Shown here: positions 43,430 through 54,961 of the stretch, piece by piece
How positions within the stretch are numbered: the first letter of the stretch is position 1
Layout: the number at the start of each line of letters is the position of its first letter
Assembly: GCA_030407315.1 (NCBI GenBank)
Contig: JALQPE010002267.1
Location: forward strand, 1 to 64,000
Length of the DNA: 64,000 nucleotides
From: Asparagopsis taxiformis
Lineage: Eukaryota > Rhodophyta > Florideophyceae > Bonnemaisoniales > Bonnemaisoniaceae
Direction of reading: 5' to 3'
Made by a program: the position numbers and the translations under genes
Notes under the pieces: model-generated
The model's input: the letters and a program-made list of their open reading frames with translations, nothing else
Database searches by the model: none
Told to the model about the DNA's origin: nothing

Positions 43430-43787
43430 ACTGCTTTTCAGATTTGACGCACCGCAAACTGTGACAGCGTGTGATGCTGTGAAGTTGATCACATTGTAGT
43501 GTTGCAGCTGAAGGAAGCGCAAGCAAAGAGATTTAATGTACACAGTGTCCACATAAATGGACGACAATTTCACAACAATACTTGCCTCCACCACTCAAAG
43601 ATGCCCTCGGCATACTCTACAAGATGCGCAGTAGCTAGAGAGCATTACCCAATGGTTTGTGAATGGTTTACGGAGATTGTGGGCGGTGTGGGGCTGATGC
43701 GTATTAGATTGAAGCGACGGCACGTAAAGTTGCATGCAAAGGGTAAATTACAAGGCGGAGGCAGTGCGGAGGAGAAAGTGTCATCGG
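43430..43787. other. Intergenic between convergent genes
   Basis: 358 bp between the 3' ends of OGG1 and the F-box gene; nothing recognised. Confidence 0.4.
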
Positions 43788-44705
43788 TCATCTGTTCCTG
43801 GCGGCAGATATTTCAATCGAGTAAATTCGCAAGTCGGCAGTACATGCCGGAAGGTAGCGAAGTTGAAACTCAATAATGCCATCGACACGCGGGATGAAGC
43901 GTTTCGGAACATGGATGTACAAGCCACACGGTGAATCGCTCTGACCATGTGCTCTTACTTCGACTTGGGCAATCTTGAGATTGGGAGCAAGCAACGGCAA
44001 TTTAGCATCTCGGGTGCTTTCGGCAGCCGATGCACGAACGCAATGGAGAGAGAGATAGACCGAGCCCGACGATTTGGGAGTTCGAGCAATCGGTTGACAG
44101 CGAATACCTAGTCGAATTCCACACGGTGGACACTCATGCAATTGAGAACGAATAGTGAGCGCGTTGCGAAAGTTTGCAGCGAAATAACGAAGGGCTGTAT
44201 TTTCATACAACAAGCAATCGCCCAGTCTGGTAACAAAGTTTTCGCCCTGGGGCAGACATTCCACTCGAACGCCTTGTCTAGTGTTGATCCTTGCCGACAG
44301 CATGGCCTTGAGGGTGCGGAAGGAGATAATACAGTCTGGTCTTCCGCAGCCACTACCGCGCTCGCCACTCCTGATGTATTCGGGCGCATAAGCTCTACCC
44401 CTACTGAGACGAATACTGGCAAAGGAATCGCGGGCCGACCGGAGCGCCTGCGAATCGGTGGGCAAATGGGCGGGGCTGAGACGCACGCCATAGAGGGCGG
44501 CGAGAAAATCAGGCCCCTCGCAGAGTAGCTTCCATGCCTTTGAAACGCAGGCAACTGTGAAGAGCGAGTCGTCGTCGAGGTGACGACAGATGCGTACCAC
44601 AATGTCCAACGGCAGACGCGCGAGGTCGAAGCGCGATTTGGCGACTGGCGGCGTGACTGGGTGCACGGCAACGGTATGGGGACTGTGTATGGCGCACAGA
44701 ATCAT
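43788..44705 (-). CDS. F-box protein
   Basis: 305 residues from the ATG at 44705. Residues 28-75 form an F-box: LARLPLDIVVRICRHLDDDSL then VACVSKAWKLLCEGPDF. It would bind SKP1 and place the rest of the chain as substrate receptor of an SCF ubiquitin ligase. The C-terminal ~220 residues contain many Cys and alternating beta-like strands (GIRLGIRCQPIA, YIHVPKRFIPRVDG) but no WD40, Kelch or LRR pattern I can identify. Specificity is unknown. Confidence 0.75.
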   Translation of the reverse strand: MILCAIHSPHTVAVHPVTPPVAKSRFDLARLPLDIVVRICRHLDDDSLFTVACVSKAWKLLCEGPDFLAALYGVRLSPAHLPTDSQALRSARDSFASIRLSRGRAYAPEYIRSGERGSGCGRPDCIISFRTLKAMLSARINTRQGVRVECLPQGENFVTRLGDCLLYENTALRYFAANFRNALTIRSQLHECPPCGIRLGIRCQPIARTPKSSGSVYLSLHCVRASAAESTRDAKLPLLAPNLKIAQVEVRAHGQSDSPCGLYIHVPKRFIPRVDGIIEFQLRYLPACTADLRIYSIEISAARNR

Positions 44706-47319
44706 TGCGAGCTGATGCTGGTGCTATCGAAACATGATTGCCGAACGCGCGCGGCAATGATGGATGCGACAGACGGTGATAAAGACTGGCGCGTCATGGA
44801 GCGCTGGAGGTATGACGGCGCGGACGCGGTGTCTGACATGTCGTCAACTCGAAGCATCGCAAAAAGACTGTAAGCTGTGCTGGTAAACGTGTCTGAAATT
44901 TTCTAACGCGACATCAATGGTCTACGAGCTCAGCTCGACAGCGTAAACGTCGCGGTGGATCTATCGTTGATTTCGCATTTGCTGTGCCGCTTTCATTGGA
45001 AGCGTGATTTGCGCGCGCGTGGAACAAGTTATGTTGGTCGCACCCGACAAGTTTACGCTACGACGGTGCAGTTGTCACGCACATAACGCGCCCCTTTATG
45101 TTGGATACAGTTACATAAACGACGCTGACAGCATGGAGTTTGACATTGCTTGACGCAGATGCTGCAGTGGCGGGTGAGGCGAGCTCATCCTTGCAAGCGA
45201 CCCGTTTGAGATTTAGGGTCACGCACAGCCACTACAGTTTCTCCCGTGTATGCAGCATGGTACTCACCTAACGTGTCCAAGACCCATTTTGTGCAACATC
45301 TTGCATGCTAGATCAGCGTCGGTTAGTCGACGGTTAGCCCTGATCACATCCGTTGTACGGGTGGCAACGTAGATACTACTCTAGGTCATCCACTTTCTCT
45401 CGTCGACGACAGCTAACGGGGCAAGCATCGTATATATGGCTGCGCTCTGTGTACATGTCAACTGTGCGTAACATACATCAACGCTTGCTCGGTCCTTTTT
45501 CTCAACACCGACGTTTCAAAAATAGGCGAAGCGTGGCGGCTAATGGAAGGCAGGCGCATGTGTGGCACAAGCCTTGCGTTTAGGGCAGATACGGCCCAAA
45601 CGACTTGAAATTGCGCTTATTATCGATATCAACCTGTCCTTGACCGACCGGTGAGAAACGGTACGGCGTGTCTAGACATCTCCTTTCGATGAGTGAAAGC
45701 CATTTCTACAAGCGATAAGTAAGGTCGTGCACATCAATTTGCTACATATGGTGCATCGTAGTGAGGATTCTGTACTCGCCCCCACCCTCCCCCCCTCACC
45801 CCCGAGTGCTGTCAACGACATGCACTATATCGTAGAAACAAACTTTCAAGCTGTGTAATGTTTCCACAGTTGCCCAACAAATCTGTTACCTCATCAATTC
45901 CATCAGTAGGAACCGATATCAAATTGTTCAATTTACCACAGCAATTCAGGTCTGGATTATAGAATTACGGTAAATTTTTGCGTCTCGCGCCACCACAGAC
46001 ACCAGCAGATGTTCTCAAAATTGTTTGCTTCTCAAGGCTTTGACTATTTCTGTCTGTGGCGTGTCACCCCATCAGCTGACTCACAGTAGACCGTAGCTAT
46101 GATGTACAGCGGCCTGTGAACAAACTGCCGAGATAACTGTAATGCGCTCTTTGTAATTAAATAAAATATTACAGTAATTCGGCGACTGTCTGGAACACTA
46201 CAGCTTATACTCTGACATAACTATCAGCAGGGAACCCTACGACGACCATGCCGTACATACCTTGCAACGTTCCATGGTATGTATATCCCATAGACTCCGT
46301 CCTCCCCTATAGAGTGACTAGCCGCCCTCAGAATTTTTCAACTTAGGGAATACTGCAATTACACCTGATGTCTCTTCTTTGTACCTTTCAACGGCTCCAA
46401 ACACTCCTAATCACTGTTAATCTGTCATCCAGGCTCCCAGCCAAGCACAGTGAGTCTAAAGGGAACCAAATCTTACTAGAAGGGGCCAGCGAAACATACT
46501 CCAAGCTCAAGGTTCTCAAGTCCGCCAAAACAATAAAAGAAGCTAAAATAATCGAACCCAAGCCATCCAGTCGAGGGTTTTTTCTGTCTATGGAGGGCTC
46601 TGAAGGCTCTCATCAGGTTCTCCTGGAGAAAAGATATATCAAGCCCTGATGAACCAAAATATGTCATCAGGGTCCAGAAGCGCGCCAAGCGTAATGGCCC
46701 ACAGTCACAGACGAAGCGCAATCTGCAGAAAAGGTGAGTACCACTCAAGCAGCCAACTTCCGGGTGCTTAAAAATCCCAAGGGTCGAAAATACCCTTTGT
46801 CTACTTATGGCTGCCAGTATCAGCAACGGCCGACAAAAACGACCCAGCACATTACAGAATAAACAAAACAATAAATAGCTAAACAAAAGTAAAGTACAAG
46901 GTCTCGAATATATAGAATGCTGTGAAAAGACTGTTTTTGAGATCCCAGAGAATAGATCCGGACCAACTCAAAAGTGTAACACATGTAAGGCAAGTTTCAC
47001 TAGAAACTGAAACAAACATAACTTAATAACATACATAAAGAGTATTGGAATGCATATTTCGCTTCCAAGCAGCTTCTCTGATTCCAATATCTCTTTAAAA
47101 GGTCTCCGACTATTTTAATGTGTTGCAGAAATTAGCTGAGGTTATTCAACAAGAAACTAACAACTTCAGTAGCATACCATCCAAAAATTCTAAAACATTG
47201 ATATACAAAGCTTGAAGGACGTAAGGATACCTTCTATTAGATTGATAGAAAAGAAAAAACAGTAATAGCCTGGAGAGAAAAGAAAGGATAATAATGATAT
47301 GAGGAATAGATAAGATTGT
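44706..47319. other. Gene-poor region, no supported gene
   Basis: About 2.6 kb, becoming AT-richer to the right. Frames at 45353-45583 and 46368-46886 are short and overlap in opposite strands. A small hairpin (CCCTGATGA / TCATCAGGG) lies at 46646-46674, and a G-run tract at 45779-45803. Confidence 0.5.
45779..45803 (-). other. G-quadruplex-type tract
   Basis: On the minus strand four G runs (5, 7, 3 and 5 long) are separated by one to four bases, satisfying the usual G3+ quadruplex pattern. Confidence 0.7.
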
Positions 47320-47970
47320 AGTATACGTAGCAATTTCAAAATTGCCATTATTCACGACTCTTCGCAAAATTCGAATTTCGGTGAACACGACCGGTGACAG
47401 AAATGTATGATCCTTTATGGCGCATGCGCGCACGCGACCGGCACAAGTGTGTTGAAAACGAAACTGAACGCGGCTAACAGACCAAAGGGTACATTCGTGC
47501 GACCTACAAGTTATTTTCCGATTCAGGACCGTCACTAGTATTGTTTACATCGTAGTGCAGCGCAATTGTGGCTATAGATATTGGTGTCGTACCGGGAGGT
47601 AGAAAGGACAGACAACTAACAAGGAACGTGCTCTAGTCTCCAACTGACTTCCTAAGTTTACGTTCTACGTTCCACCTAACTAGGCTATCGTTTCTGTCGA
47701 ACTTCACACTCTCTACACACTGCCACACGTGAGGCTTATAGCGTATAGTGCCAAAGGTCTTGATCAAGAGCGCCTCTGGTGACTTGATACCCTCATTTAA
47801 GGAAAGTGATCCTTGCGTGTAATGTTCCATTGAGACGCTCGTATCTTCCAGCTAAACTGCTGTACCTTTTCCTTAGTTACCAAGACATGGAGACACCAGC
47901 GGTTGGCACTGTGTGTTTTTTTCGTGCGTAAGAAAGCGTTTCCATACCTCGTACCAGCTACTTTATCGAC
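47320..47970 (+). repeat. Interspersed repeat family R2, copy 2
   Basis: Colinear with 23280-23965 (see there). It is more AT-rich and carries indels, so it is probably the older copy. Confidence 0.75.
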
Positions 47971-48760
47971 AACATACCACAACCACAATCTTTCATTTTA
48001 ATTTTGACCATTTTTCGACAGGATATTCATTCGCCGCGTAAATAAAATACCGGACGCAAGATTATATACAAATTCTGAAGCCAGATATGACTACTATTCA
48101 TCTAATAAGGGGCTCAAGGTCGAGAAAATAGTTCTTGAAGAGCGGAAAAGAAGTTATGATTCCATTGGAAGACAAAAAATGCTTTGGGATGGATTAGGTG
48201 AAGAATGATTCAACCCCAGGCATAAAAATACATTGAAGTGTATTTTCATTGAATCACATGAAAAGGACGAAGTAATGATGAGCTCACTATAACATGAAGA
48301 ATGCAGAAAAAATGGATGAAGGATGCGTGAGATATTCAGCTACATGTAAATTATCTAAGAGAGGTTTGCGAAGTAATTCACTACCCTTTTTTCTTTTGCC
48401 AAGTTTACTTCATTGGAGATCTCGAAGAGACTCATTATTTCTACTTTTATTCCCTCCTGGAAATATGTACCTCCTGCAAAACATGTTTCAGAACTTGAAT
48501 ATCTCATCATTTTAGTTTTTCTCATGATTGTATCGGAATCACAAACTGCATTAGCTATCAAAATGAACCGCACTGCTTCTCTATCTGCTTAGAAATGGTG
48601 AAAACACTTCCATACTGAGATGACGTAAAGTGAAAGATAATTGAAGCTAATCATCACTTCATTCCTAAGTGCAAGTATCGAACGAGATGGTAAGACCTCC
48701 AGAGCGAGATACTGTGCACATAGAGAGAGCTCGTCCGCAGGTATACTATCACATACTTTC
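47971..48760. other. AT-rich intergenic, no gene recognised
   Basis: About 790 bp without a supported ORF or RNA feature. Confidence 0.5.
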
Positions 48761-49121
48761 TAGTGTCTATCGGACAAGCAAATTTCATCATATGAGGTCA
48801 CCCTTGGCCTCATATGAGGCCGAGAAAATTGGCCAAAAATTACGAAAAAACAGCCTTTGTTCATTCGGTTCGACTTCAAAAAATTTTTTTGCAACTTTTC
48901 TGCGTTTAATGGCGTTCAGGAAGCCATAAAGACAGAAGAACCGATGATGTGATCTAGCGGCTGCAAAGTTTGACTTTCTCAAAGTGTTCAGCCCTACCAA
49001 ACCATGAAACTCGCTGAGGCGTCTTTCCGACAAAAAAGTTTTCCATCTCAGAAGAAATTTATATTACTATTAGGGTGGTAAAAAGTGGCCTCATATGAGG
49101 CCACTTGTCCGATAGACACTA
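48761..49121. mobile_element. MITE-like element with 16-bp terminal inverted repeats and TA flanks
   Basis: GTGTCTATCGGACAAG at 48763-48778 and its exact complement at 49104-49119 are each flanked by TA (48761-48762 and 49120-49121), inside a CTAG on both sides. Next to the ends lie copies of CTCATATGAGG (about 48791-48818 and 49089-49103), itself a palindrome, making subterminal repeats. The 357-bp body has no ORF of note. TA target duplication suggests mobilisation by a Tc1/mariner-type transposase, which is inference. Confidence 0.85.
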
Positions 49122-50684
49122 GCATGCAGAGCTACAGTTATCGCAGAGAAAGTCAAAACAACCAAGAACCAAGAAAATCATCAACACCAACAATCAAATT
49201 GAGAAACAAATTTTTTTGAAGTTCTGTCATCAAAGACGTTCGAGCTACCGGTAAGGCAAAACTTTGAGAATAATTTCCCAGAATTCTTCCGAGGTAGAGA
49301 ACAAACTCTTTTAGGGGAACAGGTCCACGTTCTCTAGACTAAGGCTGCACACAGACCTCCAATCGAAACTTGTTTATATTCATCTCTTTCGCTTGCCCTG
49401 GAGGCGTCGAAATTATACGCGAATTACTAGCCGACCGCAAAGACAGATAGTTTGCACCGCACAGCCGAAAACACCCTAGCACCGCATCTGTATATCATGG
49501 GATCACTTTGCAAATTTTTTCCAAGACAGGCCCAATAGAGTAGATTTGAACATATAGACAATTGCCTACGTTTGTGTCGCTCCTGAACATTGGTGGACTA
49601 CATTCAATCCTTCGGGGTATGATTTTGTATCGGACCCTCCTCATCCCATATTCCACCCAATAAGGGAAAGGCGATTGCAGCGAGCGCACAGTTGCACACG
49701 TGGCAGATGCGATTGAGGGGACAGAAAGTGTATTCCAAGATGAGCTCAATTTTAGAAATACTCGCGGACCGGAGCTAGTGGAATTGTGTTGTTTGTATAT
49801 TCACTACTGACGTTAGCCATCGCGGTCCCATTGAGATGTATGACCTGTGTCCGTAATTTGCACCGCAACTGTTGATGGGAAGCTTCCTGGAGAGCTCTTC
49901 CAAGACAAATGGCACCTAAATATAGAGAGGCGGATGGACCAAATCGAGTTGTAGTATAGGTTTTGCGTCGAGCATTTTCCATATGTCGCACTCGCTGGAT
50001 GCACTCATCGGAGGGCCACCGGTATGCAAGCGTTAATGGTTGATCGTCGCTGTCACAAAGTTAGCCGCGGCATTCACAACGCATTACAGTCAGGTTTCAT
50101 ATGCAATATCTCGTGAGTTCGTTCGAGGATATATCTCACGTAGCGTTGTTCGTCATAATGCAATGCAGATGCAGATCACGGCAACGACGGCGATGAAATG
50201 GGAAAGTTTGAATTCACAATCGCTGTGTCCACCAGCCGTGTCGGCAGGGGCAGTCGTCGACCAATTGGGAGGCGAATTTTTCGGCCACGTGCACTTTGTT
50301 GTGGAACGACAAGTCGCCTTTCTGCGACCACGCGCGCACATTGTTGTCGGTGTACGCCTGCGGAAAACTGGCAACGTGGGGAACGAACAAGGCTATTGAT
50401 GGCGACCACAAACATCAGTGCTGAAGGTCGGCAGATTGCGGAACAATGTCATAAATCGGATTGGGTTGTCACGGAACTGGAGGACTGCAATTTGTTTTGA
50501 TTTGTAGAATCGTGTGACAAGATTGCATCGCCAAAATATCAAAATCATCCCTCCAAAATTACAACGCTCGACGCAACTCGCTTGTCGCTTGCACCAGTTT
50601 GCCCTGTCCACCTCCTCTTGTAGCCTACACCTTGTCGGCACACAACTTGTCAACCGGAATCGCCGACACTCGTTCCTGACCCTG
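49122..50684. other. Gene-poor region upstream of NOSIP
   Basis: About 1.5 kb. Several frames overlap at 50040-50500 on both strands, which points to chance. No motif recognised. The 5' UTR and promoter of the NOSIP gene must lie at the right end. Confidence 0.45.
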
Positions 50685-51554
50685 ATGACCAAGCATTCCA
50701 AGAATAACACCAATGGTGCAGTCTTCACCTATCATGAACGCAAACGGATGGACCATGGCTCCGAGCATCTGCGTTTGCCCGGTGATGCGATGAAACAATG
50801 GGACAAATGCGCCCTCGGATTAGCCTCTGCCAATGCCCCTGTTATTACTCCAGAAGGCGTCTTGTACGACAAGGAAGCCATTTACAAAAACTTACTCGAA
50901 CAGAAGCAAACTGCTAAGCAGCAAAGAAACGCGAGTGAATCGGCGCAACGCAGACGCATCAGAGAGCAGTCGGACAAACTAGCACAGCAAAGAGAAGATA
51001 GAGAGCTGCAGTTTGAGAAACAACAACAGGCTCTTGTACATATTGACCCTGTTCCAACATCTCCACAGCTTGCGCCGACACCCCCAGATACGCTAAAGTC
51101 CAACTTTTGGCTGCCCGACAGTGATGTACCGGTTGAGAAATCACTCGAGATTAGGAAAGTTTCTTTACGTACAAGATGTCCAATCTCGAAAAAACCGCTG
51201 CGTTCAAAGGACCTTATTGCTCTGAAACCTACCGCGAACAAGTTTCGAACGCACGATTCTACGCAAAAGTCTACGAGTCAGCGGCGAACGACCGGTTTGT
51301 ATATGTGTCCCGTGTGTCAAACGACGCTCATTAATGCGGTAAAACCAGTTGCGCTGCGCACTGGAACTGTGTTGTGTTTGCGCTGTGTGAACGACTTTGT
51401 GAAGAAGGAGAAACGCGACCCCGTCACGTCGACGCCTATTGACATGCAGCATGATGTGATTCCAATACAGAATGCTGGGACTGCGTTTGCTGGTAGTGTA
51501 CCGGATGATCCGTCATCCCGACAGGCCTCTTTGTACAGGCCGTCTGCGAGATAA
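50685..51554 (+). CDS. NOSIP: NOSIP-type U-box protein
   Basis: The ATG at 50685 gives 289 residues and the typical family start MTKHSKNNTNGAVFTYHE. The upstream frame is open but lacks similarity. The first half of a split U-box follows (CALGLASANAPVITPEGVLYDKEAI), then a charged helical segment rich in Gln and Arg, then FWLPDSDVP, TRCPISKKPLRSKDLIAL, and the second half with CPVCQTTL and LRTGTVLCLRCVNDFVKKEKRDPVT. The family comprises nuclear U-box E3 ubiquitin ligases; human NOSIP was named for nitric oxide synthase binding and is also found with spliceosomes. In an alga a general splicing or ubiquitin role is more likely. Confidence 0.88.
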   Translation: MTKHSKNNTNGAVFTYHERKRMDHGSEHLRLPGDAMKQWDKCALGLASANAPVITPEGVLYDKEAIYKNLLEQKQTAKQQRNASESAQRRRIREQSDKLAQQREDRELQFEKQQQALVHIDPVPTSPQLAPTPPDTLKSNFWLPDSDVPVEKSLEIRKVSLRTRCPISKKPLRSKDLIALKPTANKFRTHDSTQKSTSQRRTTGLYMCPVCQTTLINAVKPVALRTGTVLCLRCVNDFVKKEKRDPVTSTPIDMQHDVIPIQNAGTAFAGSVPDDPSSRQASLYRPSAR

Positions 51555-51690
51555 GACGTTTAACAACAATTCTGATAGCGCACAACCCAGTCCAAACGTT
51601 TGGATGGACCGAGAGTAAGTGAGTTTTTAACATTAGGCCTATTTGCAAGCAAGACTGATTATGTACCATCAAGTGCACATGTAAAGAAGC

Positions 51691-52941
51691 TCATCCGAGA
51701 GGTTCTCTACTAGATGAACCAGCCTTACCGACGACTTGGATTACTGCCGTCGATTGTTCAAGAGTCCCATTGGTGGATACCCGTAAATGATTTAACTCAT
51801 CATTGATGACATCTTCGATCGTCTTGCCGCTCTTCATGATACTACTGACGGCAAGATCTAGAGACTCTCGACTCATAATGTTTTGAAGAACATCAAACAC
51901 CCTGTTGCTGTCTCCAACTTGGTTCTTAAGCGCTTCTATTTCTTGCTTCAGATTTGTCCACGCATCTTGCATGTCCAAAATTTCGCTGTTCAACGACGAT
52001 CTGTCCATTGTAACCTGTCTACATAATTTCTCCAGAGCTTCTACTTTTGCGCGCTCCCTTCGTTCCAGAGAGCGACTGTCATCGATTGAAATTTCCAAGC
52101 GACGATACTCAGCTTCCATGGCATTTATGCTCACATTGGTGGCATTATTGGTTTTGCGCACGGCGGCATTTTTGGCCTGCATCAGCTTTGCCTCTGCTTG
52201 TGCCTCGGCAATTTGAACTTTTTGAGAATCGTAGATCTCTTGACTATCATCAAGCAACACCTCACCCTCTCGAATCACATTGCGATACAAGGCAAGTTTC
52301 TTCTGCAGCTCCTCGTGCTCTTTGCGTGCGGCGTCCAATTGCTCTCGCAGCGAGCCGAGCTCCTCGGACAGATCGCTGTGTTTTCGCAACACCTCACGAC
52401 GCCTTGCCTCTGCCAATCTAGTTTCGAGTTGTTTTCTATGCACCTGCTGTTGGAAATGCTCCTCGCGCATTTCGTAGCGCTCGCGTAGATCGGCCAGTTT
52501 CTGCTGCAGATTATTTACATATAAATCGCGCTGTTCTCTGCTTGTGCTTTGGCGAGCCAGTTTCTTGTTGATATCCATCATCGCCACGTTGAATCGATGC
52601 ACAATCTCCTCCCTCATTCTCTTCTCCTCCATGACGCGCTGCTCCGACTCCTCGTCGATGATCTTGTTCTGGCGGGCGAGCTCCCTGCTGAGAGCCTCCA
52701 GCTTGTCACGCGCGGCGAGAGATCTCTCGTACTCTGCATGGAGTGCAATGTACTCAGAGTCGAGCAGCAAGGCGCGCGTCCTCGTGCTGGACAGGTCACA
52801 TCTAAGGTCGCGCTGGTCCTGGAGCGCGACGATGATTTTCCTCAATGTGGCCTGGATGCGGGCTGTGATGGCCTGTTCATTGTTTGTACCGCGACTAGAG
52901 TGGCTATCGGCTCCAGCTGCGCGTCTCGCTCGTCGTGGCAT
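51691..52941 (-). CDS. Taxilin-family coiled-coil protein
   Basis: The ATG at 52941 gives MPRRARRAAG and 416 residues; the frame is open further but adds no recognisable sequence. Almost the whole chain from residue 20 to 360 is coiled coil. The taxilin hallmarks are present in order: DKLEALSRELARQNKIIDEE, FNVAMMDINKKLARQ, LQQKLADLRERYEMREEHFQQ and LEEL-type heptads, then LDDSQEIYDSQK. Taxilins bind syntaxins and ribosome-associated complexes and act in vesicle traffic. The C-terminal 60 residues are less structured. Tail-to-head with kynureninase on the same strand, 326 bp apart. Confidence 0.78.
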   Translation of the reverse strand: MPRRARRAAGADSHSSRGTNNEQAITARIQATLRKIIVALQDQRDLRCDLSSTRTRALLLDSEYIALHAEYERSLAARDKLEALSRELARQNKIIDEESEQRVMEEKRMREEIVHRFNVAMMDINKKLARQSTSREQRDLYVNNLQQKLADLRERYEMREEHFQQQVHRKQLETRLAEARRREVLRKHSDLSEELGSLREQLDAARKEHEELQKKLALYRNVIREGEVLLDDSQEIYDSQKVQIAEAQAEAKLMQAKNAAVRKTNNATNVSINAMEAEYRRLEISIDDSRSLERRERAKVEALEKLCRQVTMDRSSLNSEILDMQDAWTNLKQEIEALKNQVGDSNRVFDVLQNIMSRESLDLAVSSIMKSGKTIEDVINDELNHLRVSTNGTLEQSTAVIQVVGKAGSSSREPLG

Positions 52942-53267
52942 AGAATTGCGGTGTGAGATACGATGAAGTTTGCGTGCACAGGCGGACAACCTGACAGTTT
53001 GCGTAAGCTTGTTGTCATGCCCTTCGTGTTGCGGGTTGGTGTTTAGATATGCGTGGGCGCGCACGAGAGACAGAGATGGGAGACGAACGGGTGCGGGCGC
53101 ACAATTTTGGTCGGAGCGAATGGGGGATTAAGGCATTCGTGACGAAATTGCTGCTCCCTTCCGGTGCAATGCTATTTTACGCAAGTTTGGGCACAGTATC
53201 TACGCAACCCCAGACAGTATCAAATGGGCGGCGCAGACGCATAAAATACTCCAATAAAAAATACTAT

Positions 53268-54530
53268 TCAATTCGAGCTGAGCCGCATCTCCGATCGCAC
53301 AACCCTTTCCAGCGTAGCGGCGAACAACTCGACGTCGTTGAACGAACTATACAACGGAGCCGGCGCGACGCGCAGCACATCTGGTTCTCGCACGTCGCAC
53401 ACGATTCCGTTCCTCAACAACTCCTCGTTCACTTTCTTCAGTGCGCCGCGCACGTGTCGCAATCGCAGGCTCAATTGGCACCCCCTCCATTCCGCCTCTC
53501 TCGGAGTGATGATCTGCACATCATCGCCCAGCTTTTCCTCCAGCAACTTCTCTAGCAATCCTGTTAGTCGGATGCTCTTTTCCCTCAGTACCTTCATCCC
53601 GCCCGCGCGTTGAAACAATCTCAACGACGCCACCACCGGCACAATGGCCATCACCGGCGGGTTGGACAGCTGGAATCCTAGTGCGCCGCGTTGCGGCACA
53701 AAATCCCTCGGCATCTGAAACCGCGTGGCTTGATCGTGCCCCCACCATCCGGCGTGTCGTGGCAGATTGGAATCAGCATGTCGGTCGTGCAGGAATAATC
53801 CAGCAACAGCGCCCGGTCCGCTGTTGAGGTATTTGTACGTACACCATACAGAAAAGTCGACGTCCCAGTCGTGCAAATGTAATGGAATGTTGCCAACTGC
53901 ATGTGCAAGGTCAAATCCGACAGGAATGTTATGCCGTCGACACAGCTGTGCAATATCTCGCATTGGAAATACCTGACCTGTATAGTACTGCACACCGGGT
54001 AGCATGACGAGTGCCAATGTGTCTTGTTTTATCAATGTGGCAATTGTTTCGATAATGTCCTCGTTGCGCAGAAGATGCTCTGAGGGGCGTGGACCTAATC
54101 GTACGATGCAGTTTGAGGGCTCAAGGTTTCTCGAAGCGATGTGCGTCTGTACGGCATATTCATCGGATGGAAATGCGTGGTCTTCTATGACAATTTTACA
54201 TCTCTTACCTACTGGACGATAGAAGGCGGTAAGCATGAGATGTAAATTGACGGTTAACGAGTTCATGCATGCGACTTCATGGTCATAAATGGCTCCTACG
54301 AGAAGTTTAGACAGTTTTGCGGGCTCATTTTCAATAGTTGCCCAGGGTTGATCGCCAGTGAAGTGGCCCTCTACGGCGGAGTTTGCCCATTTATCGAGAT
54401 GGTCGTTGAGAAGTTGTCGAGCAGAATGCGGCAGCGGTCCCAGAGAGTTGCCGCACAAGTATATTTTTGCTGGCAGACTGAAATTGGACCTGAAATGGTG
54501 CAAGGGATCTGTGGAATCAAGCGTGGACAT
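53268..54530 (-). CDS. KYNU: Kynureninase
   Basis: The first ATG in frame is at 54530, giving 420 residues, the usual family length. It is a PLP enzyme that cleaves kynurenine or 3-hydroxykynurenine to anthranilate or 3-hydroxyanthranilate plus alanine, in tryptophan breakdown and the de novo NAD route. Visible motifs are YLCGNSLGPLP at the start, the substrate region NSLTVNLHLML, GFDLAHAVGNIPL (Asp for the PLP pyridine nitrogen), and CTYKYLNSGPGA with the Schiff-base Lys, then HAGWWGHD and GFQLSNPPV. The domain is complete and unbroken. Confidence 0.93.
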   Translation of the reverse strand: MSTLDSTDPLHHFRSNFSLPAKIYLCGNSLGPLPHSARQLLNDHLDKWANSAVEGHFTGDQPWATIENEPAKLSKLLVGAIYDHEVACMNSLTVNLHLMLTAFYRPVGKRCKIVIEDHAFPSDEYAVQTHIASRNLEPSNCIVRLGPRPSEHLLRNEDIIETIATLIKQDTLALVMLPGVQYYTGQVFPMRDIAQLCRRHNIPVGFDLAHAVGNIPLHLHDWDVDFSVWCTYKYLNSGPGAVAGLFLHDRHADSNLPRHAGWWGHDQATRFQMPRDFVPQRGALGFQLSNPPVMAIVPVVASLRLFQRAGGMKVLREKSIRLTGLLEKLLEEKLGDDVQIITPREAEWRGCQLSLRLRHVRGALKKVNEELLRNGIVCDVREPDVLRVAPAPLYSSFNDVELFAATLERVVRSEMRLSSN

Positions 54531-54961
54531 TATTGTAGCGAAGAGTGCGTCCAACTGAGCTGAGACTTGAGGAGGACGTGCATCAGTAATCAATAGTCAC
54601 CGACTGTCGAACGAGGTGCAGTGTGAGTGGCTGTGGATGTGTACACTTATCACATGTCTGACCAGCAATGCAATTTAATTAATGCCATCCCAAATGTTTT
54701 CCTAGAAATTTAATTGAGCGCCACCAAACTATCCGCCACCCACACATTTCACTGTATCTGAAAAATCACCTGCGCACTACAACGTCATTGGGCCGTGTCT
54801 CACAACCCGTCATCCGCCACCCAACAACATCCGTTCAACTTGAAAGTTGTGAGTCACAACCATCATCTTCACCCATCGCCAACTCGTTCATGACACCGCC
54901 TATCCACCCATCCTTCTCATTTCCCGATTTCGCTTTCCCCTTGCGCAGAAGCACCATCACG

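Noticed and set aside
46368..46886. Overlapping opposite frames as genes or an element ORF
   Set aside because: Short, mutually antisense, no recognisable domain.
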